A stretch of 64,000 nt of DNA from Fibrobacteria bacterium (GCA_020633825.1 JACKCV010000001.1:683001-747000), one strand, 5' to 3'; positions 52,899 to 62,160 are shown, numbered from the stretch's first letter. Program-made: numbers and translations. Notes: generated from the letters alone by a model not told the origin.

Positions 52899-52950
52899 TC
52901 TCCCTCCCTGCATGGCGCACTGTCGCGCCGGCCGGTCGAGGAGGGATGCC

Positions 52951-54366
52951 ATGGGAGCCGAAGCCATCGAGGTTTTCGCCGAACGAAAAGGGCAGATCCT
53001 GGTTGCCGGGGCCGATGAAATGGCCACCATCGCCTGCGACAAGCAGAGCTTGTCCGGGGCCGTGAGCCAGCGAGCCTGCGTGTTCTGCGGCGCCCGCGTC
53101 GTGCTGTACCCCATCACCGACGCGCTCCACCTGGTGCATGGGCCCATCGGATGCGCGGCCTACACCTGGGACATCCGCGGGTCGCTCTCCAGCGGTCCGG
53201 AGCTCCACCGCCTCTCCTTCTCCACCGACCTGCGCGAGAAGGATGTGATCTTCGGGGGAGAGCCCAAACTCGAACTGAGCCTGCGCGAACTGATCAAGAA
53301 GTACCAGCCTCGCGGAGCCTTCGTCTACAGCACCTGCGTGGTGGGGGTGATCGGGGACGATCTGGAGGCGGTCTGCAAGAGGGTGGCCAAGGACGCGGGG
53401 ATTCCCGTGATCCCGGTGATGAGCGAAGGCTTCAAGGGGACCAAGCGTGCCGGGTATTCGGCCGCCTGCACGGCCCTGTCCCGCCTGGTGGGTACCGCCG
53501 AAACCACCGGAATCTCGCCGCTGTCGATCAATCTCCTGGGCGACTTCAATCTCGCCGGGGAGATCTGGATCATCCGCAAGTACTACGAGGCGATGGGGCT
53601 GCAGGTGGTGGCCAACATCACCGGCGATGGTCGCATCGACGACATCCGCAAGGCCCACGGAGCGGCCTTGAACATCGTGCAGTGCAGCGGCGCCACCATG
53701 GAAATCGCCAAGCACATGAAGGAGACCTACGGGACGCCCTTCCTGCGCGCATCGTACTTCGGCATCGAGGACATGGCCGAATCCCTGTACGCGGTGGCGC
53801 GCCACTTCCAGGACATCGACTGGCAGGTGATGGAGCGGGCCCGCAAGCTGGTGGCGGAGGAACTGGTCGGACTGGTTCCCGAGCTGCGCGAGATCCGCAA
53901 GAAGCTCACCGGGAAGACGGTGGCCATCTATGTGGGGGGCGCCTTCAAGGCCTTCTCGCTAATCAAGGCCTTCCGCCACATCGGGATGAAGGTGGTGCTC
54001 GTCGGAAGCCAGACCGGCACCGAGGAGGACTACCGGGAGATCCAGCAGGTGTGCGATCCCGGAACCGTGATCGTCGACGACACCAATCCCCTGGAATTGG
54101 GGGGCTTCCTGCGCGAGAACGATGTGGACATCCTCGTGGGCGGCGTGAAGGAACGGCCTCTGGCCCACAAGCTGGGAATCGGATTCGTCGACCACAACCA
54201 CGAGCGCAAACTCGCCTTGGAAGGTTTCGTGGGCATGCGGAACTTCGCCCTCGAAGTGCTTTCCACCGTGGACACCCCGATCTGGCGGTTCGTGCCTCGA
54301 CGGGCGGGGAAGACGAAATCGGCGGAGGCCCTCCCGGCTCCCGCCGCACAGGAGGTGCTACCATGA
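52951..54366 (+). CDS. nifE: FeMo-co assembly scaffold NifE (471 aa)
   Basis: Alpha-like subunit of the NifEN scaffold on which the NifB cofactor matures. NifD-like cysteines are kept (Cys43 in RACVFCGAR, Cys68 in GPIGC, and VYSTC), while the region equivalent to the FeMo-co cysteine reads NIVQCSGATMEI and no NifD-like His ligand context is seen, as expected for NifE. Start ATG at 52951 with GAGGAGGG upstream; an earlier in-frame start at 52912 is unlikely. The stop overlaps nifN (ATGA). Confidence 0.94.
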   Translation: MGAEAIEVFAERKGQILVAGADEMATIACDKQSLSGAVSQRACVFCGARVVLYPITDALHLVHGPIGCAAYTWDIRGSLSSGPELHRLSFSTDLREKDVIFGGEPKLELSLRELIKKYQPRGAFVYSTCVVGVIGDDLEAVCKRVAKDAGIPVIPVMSEGFKGTKRAGYSAACTALSRLVGTAETTGISPLSINLLGDFNLAGEIWIIRKYYEAMGLQVVANITGDGRIDDIRKAHGAALNIVQCSGATMEIAKHMKETYGTPFLRASYFGIEDMAESLYAVARHFQDIDWQVMERARKLVAEELVGLVPELREIRKKLTGKTVAIYVGGAFKAFSLIKAFRHIGMKVVLVGSQTGTEEDYREIQQVCDPGTVIVDDTNPLELGGFLRENDVDILVGGVKERPLAHKLGIGFVDHNHERKLALEGFVGMRNFALEVLSTVDTPIWRFVPRRAGKTKSAEALPAPAAQEVLP

Positions 54367-55766
54367 CCGCCACCACCGAGAAGAGCTCCAGGACGCGGGC
54401 CCGCGACGCGGAGCCTTGGGTGTCCACGGCCAACCCCTGCCACCAGTGCCGCCCGCTGGGGGCCATGGTGGCCTTCCAGGGCGTGGAAGGGTGCATCCCC
54501 TTCCTCCACGGTTCGCAAGGTTGCGCCACATACATGCGTCGCTATCTGATCAGCCACTTCCGGGAGCCCGTCGACATCGCTTCGTCGAGCGTTTCGGAGA
54601 AGGAAGCCGTGTGGGGGGGAGGTCCGGCCCTCCGTCAGGGACTGCGGAACGTCGCGGAAAAATACCGTGCCTCCGTGGTGGGCCTGGCCACCACCTGCCT
54701 CACGGAAACCACGGGGGAAGACCTCGGGATGCACCTGGGGGACTGGCGCAAGGAGATCCTCGAGAAGCCCCTCTCCGTTCCCGATCCCGAGGTCGTGAAG
54801 GTTCCCTGCCCCTCCTACGACGGGACCCACATGGAGGGATTCCACGGGGCGGTGCGTTCCCTGGTGGATCACTTCGCCGAACCGACCTCGGCACATGGGC
54901 GGGTGGCGGTGTTCCCCGGGATGGTCTCGCCGGCCGATCTGCGCGCGACTCGTTCCCTGCTCAAGGAATTCGGGCTGGAGGCCGACCTGGTCCCCGATTA
55001 TTCGGAGCGGCTCGATGGCCCCGCCTTGGCCGAATCGAAGCCTCTCCCCGACGGAGGGACCCCGGCGTCGGTGATGCGGGAGCTCCCCGGATCGCGTCTG
55101 GCCCTGGAATTCGGCCGCTGCGCGCCGGAATCCCTCTCGGGAGCGAATCTGCTCCAGGAACGATTCAAGGTGGTCCGTCGTCGCCTGGGATTGCCGATCG
55201 GCATCCGCGAAACCGACGCCCTCTACGCCGTCCTCGAGGAGTTCTCCGGGCGCGAGACGCCTCGGGAGCACAGCCTCGACCGCGGTCGCCTCATCGATGG
55301 GATGGTCGACGCCCACAAGATCCTCTCGGGGCGGAAGGCCGTCGTCTTCGGAGACGAGGACATGGTGGTCGGGCTGGTCTCCTTCCTGACGGAAATCGGC
55401 ATCAAGACCACGCTCGTGGTGTCGGGTGCGCGCAACGGGAATCTCCGCTCGGAGATCGATCGCGTGACCCGGACCTTCCTGGAAACCCCTCCCCGCATCC
55501 TCGACGACGCCGATCTGCGCGATCTCGAGGAATCTCCCGAGGGGCTCGACGCCGATCTGTTCATCGGGCATTCCAAGGGGTACGCCCTGTCGCGCAAGCG
55601 GAACATCCCGCTGGTGCGGGTCGGATTCCCGGTCCACGATCGCTTCGGAGCCCAGCGCCTGCTCCACCTCGGATGGGGTGGCGCGCTCGCCCTGCTCGAC
55701 ACCATCGTCAACACCCTCCTGGAACGTCGGCAGTCCGATTCCCCGGTGGGCTACGGATATCTCTGA
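54363..55766 (+). CDS. nifN: FeMo-co assembly scaffold NifN (467 aa)
   Basis: Beta-like partner of NifE. The N-terminal region has ANPCHQCRPLGAMVAFQGVE, then LHGSQGCATYMRRY and TTCLTETTGED, aligning with NifK around the P-cluster positions. It is more diverged from NifK in the C-terminal half. The ATG overlaps the nifE stop by four bases, with AGGAGGTG upstream, so the two subunits are made together. Confidence 0.93.
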   Translation: MTATTEKSSRTRARDAEPWVSTANPCHQCRPLGAMVAFQGVEGCIPFLHGSQGCATYMRRYLISHFREPVDIASSSVSEKEAVWGGGPALRQGLRNVAEKYRASVVGLATTCLTETTGEDLGMHLGDWRKEILEKPLSVPDPEVVKVPCPSYDGTHMEGFHGAVRSLVDHFAEPTSAHGRVAVFPGMVSPADLRATRSLLKEFGLEADLVPDYSERLDGPALAESKPLPDGGTPASVMRELPGSRLALEFGRCAPESLSGANLLQERFKVVRRRLGLPIGIRETDALYAVLEEFSGRETPREHSLDRGRLIDGMVDAHKILSGRKAVVFGDEDMVVGLVSFLTEIGIKTTLVVSGARNGNLRSEIDRVTRTFLETPPRILDDADLRDLEESPEGLDADLFIGHSKGYALSRKRNIPLVRVGFPVHDRFGAQRLLHLGWGGALALLDTIVNTLLERRQSDSPVGYGYL

Positions 55767-55792
55767 GAAAACCACGAGAGAGGGAGGACACC

Positions 55793-57103
55793 ATGCTCGA
55801 CATCGCCGCCACCGTTCCAGGTCCAGTCGCCGCGCCGCTACCCGTCGATCGCCACCCGTGCTTCTCGGGGGACGCCAAGCACAAATGGGGGCGGATCCAT
55901 CTGCCGGTGGCCCCCAAGTGCAACATCCAGTGCCGGTACTGTTCGCGGAAGACCGATTGCCCCAACGAGAGCCGTCCGGGCGTGACCAGCCGCGTCCTGA
56001 AGCCCGAAGAGGCCTGGCGCTACCTGCACCACGCCCTGGAGAAGGAGCCCCGGATCGCCGTCGCCGGAATCGCCGGACCCGGCGACCCGTTCGCCAACGC
56101 TCCGGAAACCCTCGAAACCATGCGGCGGATCCGCGACACGGCGCCGGAGATGCTGCTGTGCGTTTCCACCAACGGCATGGGACTGACCGAAGAGATCGCG
56201 CATGAACTGGCCGAACTCAAGGTGTCGCACGTCACGATCACCATCAACACGGTGGATCCCGAGGTGGGGGCGAAGCTCTACGCCTGGGTCCGCGACGGCA
56301 AGAAGACCTACCGGGGTGTCGAAGGGGCGGCCCTCCTCCTGGAAAGGCAGCTCGACGGCATCGTGGCCCTCAAGGCGCGCGGGATCGAAGTGAAGATCAA
56401 CACCGTCGTGGTGAAGGGCATCAACGACGACGGTGTCGGCGACGTGGCGCGCGTGGTCTCCGGCCTGGGGGCCGACGTCCACAACCTGATTCCCATGACC
56501 CCGGCTCCCGGAGCGGAGTTCGAGGATCACGAGGAGCCCGATCCCAACACCATGCTGAAGGCGCGTCGCGCCTCCTCGGCCTTCCTCAAGCAGATGATGC
56601 ACTGCCAGCGGTGCCGCGCCGACGCCGTGGGTCTCCTGGAGGACGACAAATCCGCCGACTTCCGGGTGCTCATGGACCAGGCCCGCGAAGAGACCGCCGC
56701 CAACCGGCCCTACGTCGCCGTGGCATCCCAGGAAGGTGTCCTGGTGAACCTCCACCTGGGTGTGGCCGACCGCTTCCGCATCTACGAGAAGACCGAGGAC
56801 GGTTTCCGCCAGGTGGGCGAACGCGTCGCTCCCGCGGCGGGCAGCGGGGAATCCCGTTGGGAGGAACTCGCCCTGATCCTCAGCGATTGCCGCGCGGTCC
56901 TCACCATGGCCGCCGGGGAGGCTCCGCGCAAGGCGCTGGAATCGACGGGGGTTTCCGTGTGCGAGATGGAGGGGCTCATCGACGACGCCCTGGAGATGGT
57001 GTGGTCGGGGGAGAACCTCGCCCAGCTGCGGGCGCGGCGCAACGGCCTGGGGTCGAGCTGCGGGTGCGGCAAGGTGAGGGGCGCCGGTACCGGTTGCGGA
57101 TGA
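55793..57103 (+). CDS. nifB: Radical-SAM NifB with fused NifX-like domain (436 aa)
   Basis: Builds the NifB-co [8Fe-9S-C] precursor. The radical-SAM motif is Cys43-x3-Cys47-x2-Cys50 (CNIQCRYC), with HPCF at the N-terminus and IAGPGDPFAN downstream. MHCQRCRADAVGLL ends the SAM domain, with cluster cysteines. From about residue 305 a NifX/NafY-like domain follows (VAVASQEGVLVNLHLGVADR). The C-terminus has an unusual Cys-rich tail (SSCGCGKVRGAGTGCG). The ATG has GAGGGAGGA upstream. Last gene of the nifENB unit; nifV, nifU and nifS are not in the window. Confidence 0.95.
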   Translation: MLDIAATVPGPVAAPLPVDRHPCFSGDAKHKWGRIHLPVAPKCNIQCRYCSRKTDCPNESRPGVTSRVLKPEEAWRYLHHALEKEPRIAVAGIAGPGDPFANAPETLETMRRIRDTAPEMLLCVSTNGMGLTEEIAHELAELKVSHVTITINTVDPEVGAKLYAWVRDGKKTYRGVEGAALLLERQLDGIVALKARGIEVKINTVVVKGINDDGVGDVARVVSGLGADVHNLIPMTPAPGAEFEDHEEPDPNTMLKARRASSAFLKQMMHCQRCRADAVGLLEDDKSADFRVLMDQAREETAANRPYVAVASQEGVLVNLHLGVADRFRIYEKTEDGFRQVGERVAPAAGSGESRWEELALILSDCRAVLTMAAGEAPRKALESTGVSVCEMEGLIDDALEMVWSGENLAQLRARRNGLGSSCGCGKVRGAGTGCG

Positions 57104-57146
57104 GGCCAGTGCCGCCCGACCCTCGGGGTGGGGGAAGGGCGGATCG

Positions 57147-57180
57147 AACGGCCCGTGGTTGGGGATCGCCGCGGGCCGTT
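57147..57180 (+). terminator. Candidate terminator after nifB
   Basis: AACGGCCCG and CGGGCCGTT form a nine-pair stem with a 16-base loop, followed by GCATTTACT. The U-tract is short. It lies in the gap between nifB and hisA. Confidence 0.5.
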
Positions 57181-57204
57181 GCATTTACTCCATTTGCCAG
57201 TCCT

Positions 57205-57957
57205 ATGACTTACCGACTCCAATTCCTCCCCGCCGTCGATCTCATGGACGGATGCGCCGTCCGCCTCGTCCAGGGCCGCAAGGACCAGAAGACCGTCTAC
57301 AGCGAGGCTCCCTGGGAAATCGCCGCCAAATGGGCCGAGAGCGGGGCCGACCGGATCCACCTGGTGGATCTCGACGCCGCTTTCGAGGGGAGTGCGCGCA
57401 ACGGCGAGGCGGTCCGCCGCATGGTCGAGGCGGCGGGTTGTCCCACCGAACTGGGAGGCGGGATCCGCACCGTCGACGACGCCGCCCGTGCGCTCGAGGA
57501 ATGGGGCGTGGGGCGGGTGATCGCCGGCACCGTCGCCGCCAAAGATCCCACGGTGGTGGAGGCCATGCTGCGCCGGTTCGGTCCCGAGAAGGTGATCGTG
57601 GGCATCGACTGCCGCGACGGGATCGTGAAGGTCTCCGGCTGGGTCGAGGGGGAAGGCCTGAAGGCCCACGACCTCGGTCGTGCCATGACGGCGTTGGGGA
57701 TTCGATCCTGCGTCTTCACCGACATCGCCCGCGACGGGATGCTCCAAGGGCCCAATCTGCCCTCCACCGCCGAGTTCGCGGCGGTCACGGGGCTGGGAAC
57801 CATCGTCTCGGGAGGCATCTCCAGCCTCGACGATCTGCGCGAGATCCACCAGTCGGCCCATCCCGGGATCGAAGGCGTGATCGTCGGCAAGGCCCTGTTC
57901 GACGGTCGGTTCGAGGCCCTCGAGGCCGCCTCGATCCTGCACGGAAACGCCGCGTGA
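57205..57957 (+). CDS. hisA: Phosphoribosylformimino-5-aminoimidazole carboxamide ribotide isomerase (250 aa)
   Basis: Fourth step of histidine synthesis, a (beta/alpha)8 barrel. Motifs: FLPAVDLMDGCAVRLVQG (catalytic Asp), HLVDLDAAFEG, ELGGGIRTVDDA, TDIARDGMLQGPN (second catalytic Asp) and VSGGISSLDDL. The ATG at 57205 is the first in frame. The stop overlaps the proB GTG. Confidence 0.95.
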   Translation: MTYRLQFLPAVDLMDGCAVRLVQGRKDQKTVYSEAPWEIAAKWAESGADRIHLVDLDAAFEGSARNGEAVRRMVEAAGCPTELGGGIRTVDDAARALEEWGVGRVIAGTVAAKDPTVVEAMLRRFGPEKVIVGIDCRDGIVKVSGWVEGEGLKAHDLGRAMTALGIRSCVFTDIARDGMLQGPNLPSTAEFAAVTGLGTIVSGGISSLDDLREIHQSAHPGIEGVIVGKALFDGRFEALEAASILHGNAA

Positions 57958-59084
57958 GCCAGGGGCTTCGCGAGAGGCTGCTCCCTTCCTGCAAGCGCGT
58001 GGTGGTCAAGGTCGGCACCCGACTGCTCACCCACGAGCACGGTGGGCTCGCCCCTTCCCAGCTCGAACGCGTGGTCGACCAGATCCTGTCGCTGCGCGGC
58101 GAGGGCCGGGAAGTCGTGCTCGTCACGTCCGGCGCGGTGGGGGTCGGCATGGGGATCCTGGGCTACGCGACCAAGCCCAAGGCCCTGGCGGAGAAGCAGG
58201 CCTGCGCGGCGGTGGGCCAGATCCGCCTGATGCACGCCTACGACGAGGCCTTCGGGCGCCGTGGCGTGGCCATCGCCCAATACCTCCTCACCGCCGAGGA
58301 CTTCCGCGATCCGGAACGATTCGGGAACATCCGGCGCACCACCGACGCCCTGCTCAAGCACGGCGTGGTTCCCGTCGTCAACGAGAACGACGTGGTCGGA
58401 ACCGCCGAGATCAAGGTCGGCGACAACGACCGCCTCTCCGCCGACGTGTGCCATTTCCTGGAAGCCGACCTGCTGGTGATCCTGTCGGACATCGACGGCC
58501 TCTACACGGCCAACCCCAAGACGCATGCCGATGCGGCCCTGATTCCGGTGGTCCTGCGGGTGACTCCCGACATCGAATCGCTCGCCGGAGGCGCGGGGAG
58601 CGTGGCCAGCACCGGCGGCATGATCACCAAGATCGTCGCCGCCAAGGCCGTCACCGAATCGGGGAGCGCCTGCGTGATCGCCAACGGTTTCACCTCCGAC
58701 CTCCGCGAGATCGCGGCCGGGGCCCCGGTGGGAACCCTCTTCCTCCCCTCCGAGAAGAAGCTCGGCAGCCGCAAACGCTGGATCCGGTTCGTCTCGACCC
58801 CCAAAGGCGTCCTGGTCCTCGACGACGGGGCGGTCAAGGCGGTTCGGGATCGACGCAGCAGCCTCCTGCCTGCGGGAATCGTGCGGGTGGAGGGGGGATT
58901 CGCCTCGGGGACCGTGGTGGAGATGCGCGACCTCAAGGGGAAGGCGGTCGGTCGGGGGCTGGCGAACTTCTCGGCGGTGGAAGTGTCCCGGATCGCGGGC
59001 AGACCCTCCGGCGAGATCCAGGGAATCGTGGGACATGCGGCCCCCCAGGAAGTGGTGCACCGGGACAATCTGTTCCTGGTGTGA
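57954..59084 (+). CDS. proB: Glutamate 5-kinase with PUA domain (376 aa)
   Basis: First step of proline synthesis. The kinase core shows VVVKVGTRLLT, VTSGAVGVGMGILGY, PVVNENDVVGTAEIKVGDND, LLVILSDIDGLYTANP and STGGMITKIVAAK. The C-terminal ~95 residues form a PUA domain (GVLVLDDGAVKAVRDRRSSL). The GTG start at 57954 overlaps the hisA stop (GTGA), so the genes are coupled although they serve different pathways. proA is not in the window. Confidence 0.95.
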   Translation: MSQGLRERLLPSCKRVVVKVGTRLLTHEHGGLAPSQLERVVDQILSLRGEGREVVLVTSGAVGVGMGILGYATKPKALAEKQACAAVGQIRLMHAYDEAFGRRGVAIAQYLLTAEDFRDPERFGNIRRTTDALLKHGVVPVVNENDVVGTAEIKVGDNDRLSADVCHFLEADLLVILSDIDGLYTANPKTHADAALIPVVLRVTPDIESLAGGAGSVASTGGMITKIVAAKAVTESGSACVIANGFTSDLREIAAGAPVGTLFLPSEKKLGSRKRWIRFVSTPKGVLVLDDGAVKAVRDRRSSLLPAGIVRVEGGFASGTVVEMRDLKGKAVGRGLANFSAVEVSRIAGRPSGEIQGIVGHAAPQEVVHRDNLFLV

Positions 59085-59130
59085 TCGTCCACGGCGCTCG
59101 GGTCGCGGGACGGTGCGGGAACGGGTCGGA

Positions 59131-59169
59131 CCTCAGGGGATCGTCCACCGCGACCATCTGCTCCTGGTC
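59131..59169 (+). repeat. Relic copy of the proB 3' end
   Basis: Read in frame, this stretch encodes PQGIVHRDHLLLV, very close to the proB C-terminus PQEVVHRDNLFLV that ends at 59084. Most differences fall at third codon positions, suggesting a diverged duplicate of a proB-like gene end. No start or complete frame remains. The 59085-59241 gap holds nothing else I can identify. Confidence 0.5.
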
Positions 59170-59241
59170 CGGCCGACGGGTCGATGCCCGGCGGCGGGGC
59201 GGGAGGAAGGGATCATTCTATGGGAGACTAGATTCTCCGCC

Positions 59242-62133
59242 ATGAATTCTCGCATCCTGCTTGTCGTGTTCCTCGTTGCGGTGCGTGCGTCCCAGGCGGG
59301 CGTCCCCGTGCTCCCCGACACCGGCCTCGTGCTCCAGGCTCGCGGAGTGCTCACCTCGGGGGTTCAGCGCCTGGACGTGCAGCTCGTGAACGCATCGTCC
59401 CGCCAACGCGCGAACCTGTCCGTGCGGCTTGTCCTGGAAGGCGATTCCACGGGGCTGGCGGGTCTTGTTCTCCGCCCCGCACTTGTGGGCCATTCCGCCG
59501 CATCGGGCACCATGGACTTGCCCTCCATCGGCTCCGTCGGGCTCGACAGCGCCGTGCGCGGAACCTTCGAGGTCGGCTCCTGCGCCACCACCTGTCGCGC
59601 TTCGTGGGACCTTTCTCTGGGCAACGTACGGCTGGCACCCGTGGAGGCTGTGCGCCTCCAGTGGCTGGCGGGCACGTCGTCGATGCGCTACGCCCCCGTC
59701 GCCATGCTCTCGCATGCCCCTGCCGTCACGGATTGGAGCTTCCAGGGCCTGTCACTGGATGCCGAGGACGACGATCCGCGGTTCGAGAGCGGTTCCCTGC
59801 CCCCGGCCACGCATGTCCAGGTCTTCGAAGGTGGAACGAGGGTGTGGGGCATCGCCCCGGGAGAACCCGAACCCGTGTTCCCCTCGCCCTGGGCTCGCGA
59901 CCGCCGCGTCCACGCCTGGAGTCCGATCGCCAACCGCCGTCCCGATTCCCTGGGGCGTCGAATCCGCGACAGCCTCAACGTCCTTCTTCCGCGGGTGCTC
60001 GTGAACCAGGCGGGCTATCGGTTGGTCGACGTCAAGGCCGGATCCGCTAGGTTCATGGGCATGGGAGCCTCCGGATCCACGTTCCAGGTCGTGGACGCCT
60101 CGGGGGCGGTGGTCGCCACGGGGAACATGCACGATCTCGGTGTCCGCGACAGCGCCACCCTGAAGGTGGTCGCCGAGACCTGGTCGGCGGCGGTGGAGTA
60201 CACATTCGCCTCCGCAGCCCTGGATGGAGACTTGAGCGAGGGCTTCCTTCCTTCTTCGCTTGCGCAAGGTGGTCCGTATCGGGTGGTGGTGGGAGCAGAC
60301 ACCTCGGCGAGTTTCCGTGTCGACGACCGGATCTATTCCTGGCTGCGCGACGTGGAATTGCGTTACTTCGGCGCCCAACGATCCGGTTCCACCGACTCCT
60401 GGCTGCGAGGGACGAGCTTTCCGGGGGATCCGGCGCCCGGCGGTTGGTACGACTGCGGCGACCACCTGAAGGAGGCCCAGCCCCAGGGGGCTGCCATGGC
60501 CATCCTGGCCGTCCTGGCGGCCGCCCATCCCGAGCGTGACGACGACCTCGTGGGATCGAACCACGACGACCCCAATCCCGACGGCGTTCCCGATCTTCTT
60601 CGCGAACTCAAGCAGGGTGTCGACTACGTGCTCGACTCCTGGGATCGCAACGGCTCCTCGCCGACGACCCTCGTCACTTCCGTCGGGGATTACGGCGCGG
60701 ACCATGGATCCTGGATGCCCTCGGAGTGGCAGAGCCTCGTGCAAGATGGAGAGGTCGGGGGGCCTCCGGATCGTGTTGGCCGCGTCGAGCTGGGGGCCAA
60801 CGTCGCCGGCGATTTCGCTGCGGCCCTGGCGGTCTTCTCGCGCTTGTGGAAGGGGCGCGACCCGAATCGCGCCGCGCATGCCCTGGAAGTCGCCAAGGCC
60901 CTCTATCTCCACGCCAAGGCGGATCCGGATCACGTCGTATCGAGCCACTCCTGGACGGGTGCCTTCTTCACGGAGGCCAACCTCGCCTTGGCGGCGACCA
61001 CGCTCCTCTGGGCCACCGGCGATACGGCCTTTCTCACGGATCTCGTTCGCGACCCCGCCTTGGCGCCGTCCGGGAACGCAAGCCCATTCCTGTACTCGAA
61101 ATACCCCGGAGGATGGATGGCGCGCCGCAATCCTCCCATGCACAAGGGCGCCTGGCCCATGGACTGGGCCAACAGGCAGCCTCTGGCGCTCTACGCCTTC
61201 GGAAGACTCGTCCTTGCCGATGCGTCCGGGGCCGCATCGATGGGCGTGCGCTCCGAGGCCGAGCGCACCGCCTTCTTGCAGGCCCTCCTGGCCACCTTCA
61301 CGGACAATCTCCACAATGTTTCCGAGGGGGCCACCGGCGTCTCCATGCCGGGGACGAGCGTGGGTGAGGCCGCCAAATCCATCGGTGCGGACCCCGTCTG
61401 GGGGACCATGGCCCAAGGGGCGGATTGGGGCGCTGCAGGATACCAGTCGGGAAACGCCGCCGAACTCCTCTTGTTCGCCGAACTCCTCGATCTCGCCGAG
61501 GGAAGCGCCCTGCCCGACTGGAGCTCCGCGGACCTTCGAGGGAAGGCCGATTCCCTGCGCACGATGGGCATCCGGATCCTCGACCACATCCTGGGAGCGA
61601 ATCCATGGGGACTCTCCTACGTGCTGGGGGTGGGGGAGAGGAACCCGCAACACCCCAACCATCGCGAGGGGAATCCGGAGCTGCGAACCGTCCGGATCGA
61701 TTACCCGTACACCACCCCGGACGGAGCGCTGGTCGGAGGAATGACCGCTTCCAGCCGGGGCAGAACCTACGTCGACCAGGCCCGCTTGTACACGACCTCG
61801 GAGCCCTGTCTGACCGGCTCCGCCCACCTTCTGATCCCCGCCACGCTCCTCTCGGTCGCCAGCCGGGTGGGCCCCGTCGCCTCCAGAAGGGTCTCGGCTT
61901 CGAGGTTGTCCATCGCCGTCCGCGGCGGAAACGACGTCGTGGTACGTTGGGCCGGGGCGTCGGGTCCTCTCGACATCCGTCTTCTCGATGCGTCTGGCCG
62001 GCAGATCGCCCGGATCGATCGCTTCGAGTCGGCGGGTTCGGCCAGGTTCGCGTCTCCGTCTGCGCGTGGCGTCCTGTTCGTCCAGGTTGGCGACGGAACA
62101 GCTGTCCGCGACGCGATCCTTCCGCGTCCCTGA
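59242..62133 (+). CDS. Secreted GH9-like protein with sorting-like C-terminus (963 aa)
   Basis: Probable cellulase-family protein. A signal peptide (MNSRILLVVFLVAVRASQA) is followed by a beta-rich N-terminal module (~residues 20-250) and an Ig-like GH9-associated domain (VLVNQAGYRLVDVK ... YRVVVG). The GH9 barrel follows: GGWYDCGDHLK with Asp404/Asp407 as catalytic-base region, WMPSEW, and LSYVLGVGERNPQHPNHREG (His). Where GH9 enzymes have N-E-V-A with the catalytic acid, this protein reads VDQARLYTTSEPCLTG (from Asp845), so the usual Glu is not in place. The last ~75 residues (LDIRLLDASGRQIARIDRFE ... GVLFVQVGDG) resemble a T9SS type-A sorting domain. Confidence 0.85.
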   Translation: MNSRILLVVFLVAVRASQAGVPVLPDTGLVLQARGVLTSGVQRLDVQLVNASSRQRANLSVRLVLEGDSTGLAGLVLRPALVGHSAASGTMDLPSIGSVGLDSAVRGTFEVGSCATTCRASWDLSLGNVRLAPVEAVRLQWLAGTSSMRYAPVAMLSHAPAVTDWSFQGLSLDAEDDDPRFESGSLPPATHVQVFEGGTRVWGIAPGEPEPVFPSPWARDRRVHAWSPIANRRPDSLGRRIRDSLNVLLPRVLVNQAGYRLVDVKAGSARFMGMGASGSTFQVVDASGAVVATGNMHDLGVRDSATLKVVAETWSAAVEYTFASAALDGDLSEGFLPSSLAQGGPYRVVVGADTSASFRVDDRIYSWLRDVELRYFGAQRSGSTDSWLRGTSFPGDPAPGGWYDCGDHLKEAQPQGAAMAILAVLAAAHPERDDDLVGSNHDDPNPDGVPDLLRELKQGVDYVLDSWDRNGSSPTTLVTSVGDYGADHGSWMPSEWQSLVQDGEVGGPPDRVGRVELGANVAGDFAAALAVFSRLWKGRDPNRAAHALEVAKALYLHAKADPDHVVSSHSWTGAFFTEANLALAATTLLWATGDTAFLTDLVRDPALAPSGNASPFLYSKYPGGWMARRNPPMHKGAWPMDWANRQPLALYAFGRLVLADASGAASMGVRSEAERTAFLQALLATFTDNLHNVSEGATGVSMPGTSVGEAAKSIGADPVWGTMAQGADWGAAGYQSGNAAELLLFAELLDLAEGSALPDWSSADLRGKADSLRTMGIRILDHILGANPWGLSYVLGVGERNPQHPNHREGNPELRTVRIDYPYTTPDGALVGGMTASSRGRTYVDQARLYTTSEPCLTGSAHLLIPATLLSVASRVGPVASRRVSASRLSIAVRGGNDVVVRWAGASGPLDIRLLDASGRQIARIDRFESAGSARFASPSARGVLFVQVGDGTAVRDAILPRP

Positions 62134-62160
62134 CCCTCTCCCGGATCAGGGGGGAGAGGG
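62134..62160. terminator. Hairpin between convergent GH9 and Gx-transporter genes
   Basis: CCCTCTCCC and GGGAGAGGG form a nine-pair stem directly after the GH9 stop, overlapping the 3' end of the convergent gene. There is no clear U-tract on either strand; it may act as a shared bidirectional barrier. Confidence 0.4.
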
